This document shows, piece by piece, positions 41,701-51,700 of a stretch of DNA of 64,000 bases. Each line of letters opens with the position of its first letter. Positions within the stretch are counted from its first letter, which is position 1. The notes under the pieces are model-generated. The model did no database searches, had not been told where the DNA came from, and saw only the letters and a program-made list of their open reading frames with translations. Source of the stretch: Micromonospora sp. MW-13. GTDB lineage: Bacteria > Actinomycetota > Actinomycetes > Mycobacteriales > Micromonosporaceae. The stretch spans positions 1-64,000 of the forward strand of contig NZ_QKKX01000080.1 of NCBI RefSeq assembly GCF_003434305.1, in the 5' to 3' direction. The translations under genes were made by a program, and so were the position numbers.

Positions 41701-41852
41701 ACGAGAAGGTCTGGGGCACCGACCCCGACTGTGCGCCCGCGGTGATCGGCCGGCGCGGTCGGGACACCCGGGTCGAGGACGACGAGTTCGGCATGCCGGT
41801 CGACGAGCGCCCCGGCAGCCAGGACGAACGCCGCCGGTACCGGGGCCGGTGA
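38733..41852 (+). CDS. PPE/WXG-like protein with Gly-Asn-Pro-Phe repeats
   Basis: This encodes 1,039 aa. The first 375 residues contain a WXG-like helical hairpin (SPDFKGSAESAWRHRVQEAN, then AQVEQAMRDFITAVADTFEK). Residues about 396-451 are eight 7-residue NMGNPFA units. A Gly-rich region with more GNPFANG copies follows. Residues about 659-820 hold two 81-residue units, almost identical (LGDLTPSQL, LLDDVPLTAEQADYLRKNGL, LSPDQLDAL). The tail is Pro/Gly-rich and ends highly charged (RVEDDEFGMPVDE). A single Cys occurs near the end. The layout is that of an exported PPE-type surface or scaffold protein, presumably a substrate of this system. Confidence 0.75.
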   Translation: MANTATFEDALASILGLVLGGGEGGEKASINDNFRPRSIKGPGYWLITQTSTLKHTGSWMPEYNKDAVTFYRWKQKGATKHITRVTVWVGVTSKDDTQGQKGNSTDPGNSTNADGNPVVALGNAWERMIADLPKVAGPNKTFDPDSIGSVREILGNLTTHALGISSELTDQVKSVNVKSPDFKGSAESAWRHRVQEANKYLADILPQFKQWDTSLAQVEQAMRDFITAVADTFEKWSSIHPAGIWQHPYRVIATMFNESTLQYGDLHDGQSNAWDLGQQYADTGDKEGTEYRGTKFGGSDAGTVMWTPPAWVKYHSFDAFSIPEWNKLDQHLRQMWADNALKTFEPAVLAAKKLVSVFAEARNPMSITDPKPVPPNPMPNDVGMPNGGFPNNPFGNMGNPFANWGDPFANMGNPFANMGNPFANVGNPFANVGNPFANMGNPFANVGNPFANVGANFGNPFPNGGGLGNPFANGTGGGAFFPTSLVPNSGAGGGAGNPFANGLGGSFAAGGAENPFGGGAGGGLPTSLMPNSGDAFGGGAGNPFANGLGGSSAGGGLENPFGGGAGGGLPADLKVKSGMPSEGGGAGNPFANGGLDAVVGGGGAGDPFGGGGANGLPPVPTPEPVVPSAGGGLENPFTGGGGGSSLPTNNFGISRKPSGPQSLGDLTPSQLEQLDKAGLLDDVPLTAEQADYLRKNGLSPGGATNLGQLSPDQLDALERGGLLDETPLTNDQRAKLGLNGPQSLGDLTPSQLRQLDGAGLLDDVPLTAEQADYLRKNGLSPGGATNLGQLSPDQLDALQRGGLLDELPLSPAERAKLGLPPNPSGSSGGAGSVPGLNTGRLPWPDPGPTAPVDRNPFPTTVDGKNVSPKPGMTGSITAPPAFGDVTRPGSASFPQVPGVQVGTGGLSAVPGVSGSPGALNPDKLGVPVGGPVGTNLNSGPGAGPGLPQPGGGGMPGGGMPFMPPMMPGMGGAPQPGKDRDRQRSTWLKEDEKVWGTDPDCAPAVIGRRGRDTRVEDDEFGMPVDERPGSQDERRRYRGR
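39918..40085 (+). repeat. Eight 21-bp tandem repeats (NMGNPFA)
   Basis: Eight consecutive 21-bp units encode N-(M/V/W)-G-(N/D)-P-F-A. Third codon positions vary (aac/aat, ttc, gcg/gca), so selection keeps the peptide. The unit continues irregularly downstream. Confidence 0.9.
40707..41192 (+). repeat. Two 243-bp tandem units
   Basis: Units at 40707-40949 and 40950-41192 are in frame, 81 codons each, and nearly identical at DNA level over most of their length. Within each unit a shorter helical LSPxQL-type motif is itself repeated. This is a recent in-frame duplication. Confidence 0.88.
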
Positions 41853-41919
41853 ACACTGTTTCACCGAAGTGAACCCGGTGCCGCAGGTCAGCCGTGGGAT
41901 AGCAGAGGAGGTAATCGGG

Positions 41920-42342
41920 ATGAGCATGTTGGGCGACGAGGAACTGTTGGCTGAGATGCGTGCGGCCCTGAAGGACGTCGAGGAGGCGACCGACCGGGTA
42001 CGCCGGCGTGTGGCTCGGGCGCAGACCACCGTGGAGGACAAGAAGAAGCTGTTGTCGGTGACCGTGGGTGGGCACGGCGAGCTGACCCGGATCACCTTCA
42101 ACGGGGACGCCTACCGGCGACTCGCGCCAGCCGAACTGGCCGACCTGATCGTGACGACGGCGCGCACCGCTCGCGAGAAGGCCCAGCGTAAGACGATGGC
42201 CGGCACCGCCGAGCTGACGCGTCACCTCAGCGGCCTCGACGACGCCGCGCAGTCGGCCGAGAGCATCGAGGAACTCGTCGAGGGCATCGCCAGCATGGTT
42301 TCCCGCGGTGCCGAGCGGCGGACCGGGTCGGCGGCGTCATGA
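41920..42342 (+). CDS. YbaB/EbfC-like small protein
   Basis: This encodes 140 aa from ATG 41920, behind a strong agaggagg. The region LLSVTVGGHGELTRITFNGD, followed by APAELADLIVTTARTAREKA, matches the YbaB/EbfC fold of nucleoid-associated proteins. In actinobacterial type VII loci such proteins are common and are thought to be adaptors or substrates rather than DNA organisers; that is general knowledge, not shown here. Its stop overlaps the next start (ATGA). Confidence 0.78.
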   Translation: MSMLGDEELLAEMRAALKDVEEATDRVRRRVARAQTTVEDKKKLLSVTVGGHGELTRITFNGDAYRRLAPAELADLIVTTARTAREKAQRKTMAGTAELTRHLSGLDDAAQSAESIEELVEGIASMVSRGAERRTGSAAS

Positions 42343-42680
42343 GCGGATCACGGATCGAGTTCAACGGGGACGCCCTGGCCCAGCAGGTGCCGTTGGTGGG
42401 CCAGTTCAAGGAGCACCTGATCGGCACGGTGGACCCGGTGCGCCAGATCGCCGAGTGCCGGTGGGCGGCCGGCGTCCCCGCAAACGACGAACTGAGCCTG
42501 CTGGCCCGCGCGGCCGTGCAGCAGGTGCTCGCGGGCATCGTGCTCGCGGCGTACGCCAAGTTGGCAGAGGCGGCCGGATTCCAGGGCGAGAAGTTGGACC
42601 TGGTTCGCCGTGTCGGGGAGAACACCGAGGCCACCGGCACCGAACTGGTCCCGGACATGAGCGGTGGCACGCGGGGCTGA
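42339..42680 (+). CDS. Small unknown protein before the giant gene
   Basis: This encodes 113 aa, coupled to the YbaB-like gene by ATGA. A helical centre (NDELSLLARAAVQQVLAGIV, LAAYAKLAEAAGFQGEKLD) has a short hydrophobic stretch. It has no signal peptide and no recognised family. Position between the YbaB-like protein and the giant gene suggests a partner or chaperone for the giant product. Confidence 0.65.
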   Translation: MSGSRIEFNGDALAQQVPLVGQFKEHLIGTVDPVRQIAECRWAAGVPANDELSLLARAAVQQVLAGIVLAAYAKLAEAAGFQGEKLDLVRRVGENTEATGTELVPDMSGGTRG

Positions 42681-42780
42681 TCCGCGCAGACGAGACAGCC
42701 GAGGGCTGGGGCGGTGTCTGCGCCGCCGAGTGATTCGCACTGAGTGCCCCTGATCGGGGGCGGGGAAGGGACGTTACGCG

Positions 42781-45700
42781 ATGGGTGAGGCCCCCGTTCC
42801 TTCCGTTGGGCTCAGTGAGTCGTGGAAGCAGGCCCTGGAGGCGTTCACCGCAATGCGGTTGCACCGGTCGAATCTGCCGGTGTTGGCGTACGACCTGAAC
42901 GCGCTGGAGACGCTGGCGGATCGGGTGCGGACCCTGTTGGTTCCCGAGCTCACCCAGGCGATCAAGGCGGTTCGGGCGGCGGGGGAGGGCGAGATCTACG
43001 ACCGGTTCGTGGCGCAGACCGCTCCGTTCGTGGAAATGCTGGACCGGGTTGCCGGCCTGAAGGTCAACCTCGCCCAGGCGATGCGGGGCTTCCTCAACCA
43101 GATGGAGCTCACGGATCGCCAGGCACTGGTCATGTTCATCTTCATGATGACCGAGTTGGCGGTCGCGTTCGCGATGGCGTTCTTCCTGCCGGTGGAGGCG
43201 GCGGCGCACATCGTGAAGGTTCGGACGATCATCCAGACGATCCTGCGGTCGTCGATGGTGCGGGCGGCGGCGAGTAGCACGGCGATCCAGATGTTGTTCA
43301 TGCCGGGGTCGTCGCTGTTGGCGCAGATCAGCATGTTGGCTGACGGTCTGGTGCCCGAGATCGACTGGGGGCAGGTCGGCAAGCAGGCGTTGTACGGGCT
43401 GGCGGTGGCGGGTGTCACCACGGCGGCCGCGCCGGCGTTGGGCCGGTTCGCCGGTGCCGTCGGTGGTGGCTTGTCGCACCTCGGGGTCTCGGGTTCCACG
43501 CGTGACCTGTTGACCAGGCTGTGGATGGTGCCGGTGTCGGAGGTCGGCATGGAGGTGGTCGGCGGTATCGGTGCCAGCTACATCGTTGACGGGCACTACG
43601 ACACGGGCAGTCTCGGGCCGGACGCGCTCTCCGGGGCGCTGTCGGGGTCGGGTGAGCTGGGCGCGGCCGGGGCCGGGATGGGCGCGCGTCGCGGCGCGGT
43701 GAACCTGGGGTTCAACCCGACCCGGCCCCGGTGGCGGATGCCCGCCGGTACCGGCTTCACCGCCGACGGCAAGCCGGTCGCGCCGGTGCCGCCGCCCACC
43801 CCGGTCGCTCCGGACCCGTCCATGTACCAGCCGGAGGTCGGCGATCCTGCGGGTGCGGGGCCCGGGGGGCAGGCCCCGGTGCCCGTCCCGCCGGTGCCGG
43901 CACCGGCGCTGTCGGCACCGGCACCAGCGGCACCTGAACCGGTGCCGCCGGTACCGGCGTGGTCGGCACCGACCCTGTCCACGCCGTCGTGGTCGACGCC
44001 GGACCTGCCGGTGCCGTCGTGGTCCGTGCCGAACTTCTCGGTGCCGACGGTGCCGGTGGTGCCCGTGCCGGAGTGGGTAGCGGTCGCCGGTGCGCCGGTG
44101 GTGGAGCAGTGGCAGCGGTTCCAGCAGGAACTGGTAAACCACTACGGTGGGCTGCTCGCCGGGACGGGGCAGGCGCGGCAGTTCCTGGCCGCGCTTCCCG
44201 TGTCGGTCGAGCAGGTCTTCACCGAGTGGGCCGACGCCCGGCAGAACGACCCGACCGTCCCCGCCTTCCTGTCCCAGATCGGCCTGCCCGCCACCGCGCT
44301 CACCGAGGGGTACCTGTTCGGTGTCCGGGACCAGGCCGTCGCCCGGATCACCGAAGCCGTCGCGGCGCAGATTCCGGCGGGCGGGCAGATCCCGGCGGCG
44401 GTCCGTCCGGAGCTGGTCGTCGCCGCGCTGCCGGCGGAGTTCGACCGGCAGGCGTTGCGTTCGGCCGTGCATCTGGCCGCCCAGCACCACATCGACCAGT
44501 ACCTCACCACCGGCACACCGACGCCCGTCACCCTGCAAGGCGGACTGGTCCTGCCAGGGGCCGTTCAGGTGCCGGAGGCGGGTGGCGTGCCGGGCGGTGC
44601 TGCCGTGCCGGCGGTCGTCGGTACGCCGGGGACCGCTGGTGTGCCGGGTGGCGCGGGCGTGCCGGGGGCCGCCGGGGCGGCGGCGGTGCCGTCGGACGCC
44701 GTGCGTGCGGAGGTCGTGCGTCACGTGGACCGGAGCCTCGACGCGATCCTCGGTACCAACCCGCTACCCACCACCGCACCACTCACCAAGCCGTCCACCA
44801 TGCCGTCGGCCGTGCCGTCGGCTGCGGTGGCCGGTCCGGACGCCGCGCAGGTCAACGCCGTGGCGGACGTGGTCCGACAGGTGGTCACCGACCTGCCCGC
44901 CCGCTTCACGGCCGCGGTCATCCCCGACACCACCGCACCGGAGGCCACCCCAGCCGGCACGGACACCCCGGCACACGGGCGCACCGACGTGCCGACGGTG
45001 CCGGTGACCCCGGAGCAGCACACCGCAGCAGCGGCCAGCCTGGCGGAAACCCAGTTCACCGCCCTGGCCAGGAAGCACGGCGTCGAGCCGACCAGTCACG
45101 ACACCCTCGCCGAATCCTTCCGACAGGACTGGGTCGACAGATACCACCAGGTACTCGCCCAGGCCACCGCCGCCCCCGGCACGGCGGGTATGCCCAGCGC
45201 GCCGGCCACGTCCAGCACGCCCGGCGTGCCGGCCACGCCCAGCACGCCCAGCACGCCCGGCGCGCCGGGTGCGCCGGGCACGCCGGATGCGGGCGGCGTC
45301 CGCAGTACGGTGCCGGCCGGCGCGGCCCCCCGCACCGACGGCACGCCGAACCACCACGACGCCAGCGACCGGATGTCGGTCAGTGAACTCTCCGTCCCCA
45401 GCGACGACATCTTCAGCCGCGACAGCAGCTTCAACGACACCAGGACGGTCAGTGACCTCTCCTCGCAGGACGAGCTGACCAGCCGCGACGACGCCATGAC
45501 GGTCAGCGACCTCTCCTCGCTGGACGAGCCGATCAGCCGCGACCCGGTCAAACGCGACGTCATCGACGGGGATTCGGTCAGTGGCGTCTCGTCCCTCGAC
45601 GAGTCGGACAATGGTGAAGCGGCCAGGCGCGAATTCAGGGACACGGATCCGTTCAGGGACGCCTCCTCGCGGGACGGGTTGATCAGCGGCGACCCGGTCA

Positions 45701-48700
45701 CGCGCGATTTCGGCGGCAGGGATTCGTTCAGCAACGTGTCCTCGCTGGACGAGCCGGTCGGTGGGGACCCGGGCGGACGCCGCGAGCCGGCCATCACGGC
45801 ACCGGAGCCGGCGGTCGCGGCAACCGGGCAGCCCGTCGCGGCGACTGGGCAGCCCGTCTCGGCGGCCGAGGCCGCGCGGCGGGTCGCCGACTGGGTCGAT
45901 CAGACGCCGGTGGGCTCCGACAACAGCCACGACCCGTGGTGGTGGTGCGTGCAGGCCACCCTCGACGCCTACACCACCGCCTACGGACGGCCGGGCAAAC
46001 GGGCGGTACTCGACGACCGAATCATCGGACCCGACGGCCGACCCGCACCCACGCGGAGCTGGCCGCAACTCCTGGACATCCTCGGCGCGACAGACGAGAG
46101 CGTCGCCCACCCCGGCGGAGTCACCCCGGAGGACGTACTCGCCGCCCTGCGAGCGGCACCGGGCTCGATGGTCGTGGTCAGGATCGCACCACCCAACGAA
46201 CCACAACACGTGTTCGCCCTCCACAGCCAGCCACAACCATCCGGACCACCGACTATCAAGGTGCGCGACGGCCTGGTGCCCGGCGCCGAGGACCGACCCG
46301 AACCGACCGACCCGGTACGCGATCCGTGGCTCCGGCACCTGTTCGCCTCGAGCACCCGACTCGCCGCGTTCGACAGCACCGGGCGACCCACCACGATCGC
46401 CGACCTCCTTCCCGACCGCACCACCGCGCACCCGCAGCCGACCACCACGACCAGCATCGATCCCAGCGCCATCCTGCTCGCCTCCACCACCCCGCCACGC
46501 GGCCCGTCCCAGGCGATGCAGGCGGACGGCACCTCTCCCGAACCGGCCGGCTTCCCCGGGCAGCCGTCCGACCCGGCGGAGATGGACGACGCGCCTGGCA
46601 CCGGCCCGGCGTTTGTCGAGCAGGGATTCCATGAACTGGACCCGGATCTGAGCGGGCTGAATCTGAACACACCACCGGCGGAACTCCCCTCGGACTGGGA
46701 GCCGCCGTGGGATGTCGAACCGGTCGAGTCGGACCTGTCGTCAGGAGGGGAATCACCGGCGTCCGACATGGACGGGGGAACGCCGAGGGGCGCCGAGCCG
46801 GTCGACCCCTCGGATCCGCTGGCGGGCGTGGATTCGCCGGCATCGGAGTCCGGCGCCGATTGGCTGGCGGATGCCGACCTGAACAACCCCTGGGAGCCGC
46901 TGGAAGGGCTGTCTGGCGTCGATTGGCGGGCGGAGTCCGGCCAGGTCGACTATTGGGATCCGCTGGCGTTGGTCGATTCGCCGGCACCGGTGCCCGACGT
47001 CGATCGGCTGGCTGAACCCGAACAGGTCGAGTCGGACCTGCCGGCAGGGGTCGATTCACCGACGTCCGAGGACGGGGAGCCGCCGGCGGGTACCGGCCCG
47101 GTCGACTCCGGGAATCCGTGGGCGGAGATTCGTATGCCGGCATCGGTGGCTGACACCCCTTGGCTGGCGGATGCCGACCCGGGCGAAGCCGTGCGGCTGC
47201 TGGCAGCGTGGGACCAGCGGGTCTCGGCGCGTGGTTTCGGGATCCTGCCGGAGAATCCCGCACCAATCGGGCCGGACCCGGGGTCGAGTGGGGCACCGGC
47301 GGTCGGTGGGGCCGGGGGTGTCCCGCAGGACTGGAAGCGGACTGTGGCTTCGGCGATCGCGCAGTTGTCGGCCGTGGGAACCCGTGGTGGGGCGGGTAGA
47401 GTCCCCGATGTCGCGGCGGAGTTCGTGCAGTGGACGCGCGACGTGCTCGGGGTCGATCTCTTGGCTGACCTTCCGAAGCCGGATGACTTCTACCGCGCTG
47501 TGTTGCGTCGCTTCGAGGAGAAGTTGAAGGCTGCGGGGGTCGAGCCCAGCGCTTCTGGACTCCGCGCGTGGGTGGCCCGCGAGTTGGCCGCTGACCTTCG
47601 CCGGGGTGGCGAGTCGGAGTTCAGCAGGTTGCTTCCGTATCCGGAGGTCATGTCCGAGCAGCGACGGGAGGACCTGCACCGGCAATGGCTCAACAAGATC
47701 GCGCGCGACCAGACCGGCGATTTCGACGTTGCGCATGTGGTTCCGCACGTCATCGCTTCGCGGTTGTCCCTGTCGATGCGGATCCACCATTCGTTCGGTG
47801 CTCCGCATGACATCGGCCCGGAGCCCCGTGCTGGCATCCGGTATCCGGTCGTGTTCCACAAGGGCGCTTACTACCTCGGCCAGCTACCTGACCCGGCCGA
47901 TGCCGAACGCGCTCGCCGCATCGCTGAGGGCTTCCCTCGGACAGAGATATCCGACGACGAGCAGCAGCGACTCGATCGGCTGTTCGTCCACGCACGCGAC
48001 CTGCTGCTGGCGACGATCGCGGAGGCGGAGAACAACCCCCATCCGACCAACTCCGACCAGTGGCCCATCCTGCGGGAAACCTTCCACCGCCAACTCGCGG
48101 TCATCCGTCAACACCCTGACTCTCCCCACAACAAGAAGGCTCGGGAACTCGCTGACCACGTCCATTACCTTCGGAGACTCCTCACTGCCGGCAGATGGGA
48201 GTCCGGGAACCGGCAGGACCTGGAAAACCAGTTCACCATCCACCTGCCCGTCTCCGTCGGCGCAAGGGGCGCGGGGTACCGGTATTTGCGCGTATGGTTG
48301 CGCAACAGCCAGTCGACCGCCGTTGATGTCGATCGGATGGCTGTCCCGGGCGATTCGGTCGCTGTCCATTTCGGCAAGGTCGGTGGAGTGGGCACCGGCT
48401 TTGCCGAAGTCTCGTACACCGCGGCTGACGGCACCGAAGTCCACTCTCGCCGAGAAATCGGCCGCAGTCTGAACGACTCGGAGCTGGCCAGGCTGAGGAG
48501 CAGGGCGGTCGGCAAGGTGTGGGACCTTGACCGTCCGCCACTGGTGCGCGATTTCTACACGACGACGTCCGTGCAACACAACGGGGAATTGAGCGTGGGG
48601 CTCGGCCAAGCTGACCTCGGCCAGAATGTCCTGAAGCCGAGGATCCCGCCGGCCCCGGTGGTCGGCGGACTCCCGCCCGTTCTCACCAGGGAGCTGAAGG

Positions 48701-51700
48701 AGGCCCGGCTTCTGCTCGGGTATGCCCGGGACGACGGCCGACCCACTGCCGTCGTGGAAGCACCGGCCGGGAAGAACGTCAAAGGGCTTCCCCTGTATCT
48801 GGAATTGTCCAAACCTGCCACCACTCGATACGACGTCGAGCGGCTGCGTAAGAGAGCATTGTGGGAACCGGATGATCGGTGGGCTCTTTCCCAGCAGATG
48901 TCCTTCGATGTCGTGTTGCAGCCGGGGGCGTGGAGCCGACAGGGGCCTCTGTCGAATCGCGCTGTGTCGGGTCCACTGTCCATCGAGGTCAGCGGTAGTG
49001 GTCGGGCCAGGACCTTGGCTGGGGCGGAGGTGGATCTCTCCCCGGGGACGTCGGTCACTCTGTCGGTGGGGAAGTGGCCGGGGCAGGGGGAGGACGGGGC
49101 GGATGTCGCCGGCACCATTCCTGTCGTGGTCCGTGCGCCGTTGGTCGACGGGTCCGGACACGTCTACCGGCTCTTCGACACCGGTGTGGACAACGAGCGC
49201 TTCGACGACCTGACAAGAGAGATCAGCACGGCCCCGGCGGAAGTGCGGGAGGTTCCGGGGTCGAGTGGGGCACCGGCGGTCGGTGGGTCCGGCGGTGTCC
49301 CGCAGGGCTGGAAGCAGGCCGTGGCTTCGGCGATCGCGCAGTTGTCGGCCGTGGGAACCCGTGGTGAGGCGGGTGGAGTCCGCGATGTCGCGGCGGAGTT
49401 CGCGCAGTGGACGCGCGACGTGCTCAGGATCGATCTCTTGGCTGACGTTCCGAAGCCGAACGACTTCCACGACGCTGTGGTGCGTCGCTTCGAGGAGAAG
49501 TTGAAGGCTGCGGGGGTCGAGCCCAGCATTTCTGGACTCCGCGCGTGGGTGGCCCGCGAGTTGGCCGCTGACCTTCGCCGGGTTGGCGAGTCGGAGTTCA
49601 GCAGGTTGCTTCCGTATCCGGAGGTCATGTCCGAGCAGCGACGGGAGGATCTGCACCGGCAATGGCTCAACAAGATCGCGTACCACAGGACCGGCGATGA
49701 CGACGTTGCGCATGTGGTTCCGCGCGTCATCGCTTCGCGGTTGTCCCTGTCGATGCGGGTCCACCATTCGTTCGGTGCTCCGCATGACATCGGCCCGGAG
49801 CCCGGTGCTGGTGTCCGGTATCCGGTCGTGTTCCACAAGGGCGCTTACTACCTCGGCCAGCTACCTGACCCGGCCGATGCCGAACGCGCTCGCCGCATCG
49901 CTGAGGGCTTCCCTCGGACAGAGATATCCGACGACGAGCAGCAGCGACTCGATCGACTGTTCGTCCACGCACGCGACCTGCTGCTGGCGGCGATCGCGGA
50001 GGCGGAGAACAACCCCCATCCGACCAACTCCAAGCACTGGCCCGTCCTGCGGGAAACGCTTCAGCGTGAGCTCGCGGTCATCCGTGAACACCCCGACTCT
50101 CCGCACCACAGGAAAGCCCGGGAACTCGCCGCATACCGCCGATACTTCGACGACCTCCGTGCGGATCCCCGATGGGAGGAAGAAACGACGGACTTCCGTT
50201 ACCACTTTACGCTCGACGTCGGCGTCAAGCGATTTAAGAATGGTAAGTCCATGGAGCTGAGCGTGCCGCTGGACGGCGGGGCCGTACCTCTGAGTATCGG
50301 CCGACTGGCCATACGGGGCGACCGGCTTCCTGTTCATTTCGGGGCGATAGGCGAAGAGGGCATCGCTTTTGCGGAATTCCGGTATACCGACGCGACCGAC
50401 GGCACCGACAGGATCCTCTACCGAAAATTCGAACACAATCTCAGCGACGGTGACCTGCTCGAGTTGAGGGGGAAGGCAGCCGGCCGCGTGTGGGACCTTC
50501 ACCACCGGCCGCTGTCGAGCGACCACTATCAGGTGGCAGTGCCTCTATCGGGACGCGGGTATTTGGCCGGTTACTACGGCGACCCGGCGGCCCGGAGGAA
50601 CGACAGACAGATCACGGTCCCACACGTCCCGGTGGTCGGCGGGCTTCCGCCTGTTCTCTTCGCCGAGCTGAACGGCCGTCTCATCCTCGGGTACGCCGAG
50701 GACGGTCGACCCACTGCGGTCTTGGTAGCGCCGGCCGAAAAGAACGTCACAGGACTGCCCCTATACCTGGAAGTGGGCAAGCCCGCCCTCGTCGTCGACG
50801 ACATCAAGCGGCTGCGCAAGGACGCGCTGTGGGAACCGGAGGATCGGTGGGCTCTCTCCGAGCAGATGTCTTTTGAAGTCGTATTGGAGCAGGGGAAATG
50901 GACGCCCGGTCCGCTGCCCATCGCGGTCGGCGGTCCTGACCCGGCCAGGACGTTGGCCGGGGCGGAAGTGGACCTCTCTCCGGGGACATCGGTCACCCTG
51001 TCGGTGGGGCAGTGGCAGGGGCGGGTCGGGGCGGATGTCGCCGGCACCATTCCTGTCGTGGTCCGTGCGCCGTTGGTCGACGGGTCCGGACACGTCTACC
51101 GGCTCCTTGACACGGGTGTGGACAACGAGCGCTTCGACGACCTGAAACGCGACATCACCGAGGCGCTGACAAACCCGGGGTCGGCTGCGGCGATGCTGGC
51201 GGGGAGGTCCGGCGATGCGGCGCAGGGCTTGCCGCAGGAGAACCTTGAAACGTCGGGCTCGTTGCCGGCGGTGGTTGCCACGGCGATCGAACAGTTGTCA
51301 GCCGTGGGCAACCTCGACGAGCAGAACTTCGTGCGGTGGACGGGCGAGGTGTTCGGAATCGATCTCACGCGAGCGAAACCGGGCAACTTCTACGACTCGG
51401 TTTTCCGCACCTTCAAAAAGCAGTTTGCGGACTTGGGGATCAACCGTCAAAGACTGCACGAGTGGACGGCCAGCAGCCTGGCCGCCGATCTCCGTCTGGG
51501 TGACGCGTCGGAGTTTCGGCGTTTGCTTCCGTATCCGGAGGGCGTGTCCGAGCAGCGACGAGAGGACCTGCACCGGCAGTGGATCGGCAAAATCGCGTAC
51601 GGCTACAACAGCGATCACGACGTCGCGCATGTGGCTGTCCATGTCCTGGCCCGGTTCATACCCCAGTCGGTGCGCATCTACCAACCGTTCGACGCCCCGC

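Noticed and set aside
42406..44724. A 772-codon minus-strand frame
   Set aside because: It is antisense to the start of the giant gene and has repeated RRHR-type low complexity and no domain.
44764..46632. A 622-codon minus-strand frame
   Set aside because: It is antisense to the acidic and papain-like part of the giant gene. Its GRDGLPSRRDGLPG-type repeats mirror the Ser-Asp repeats of the real frame.
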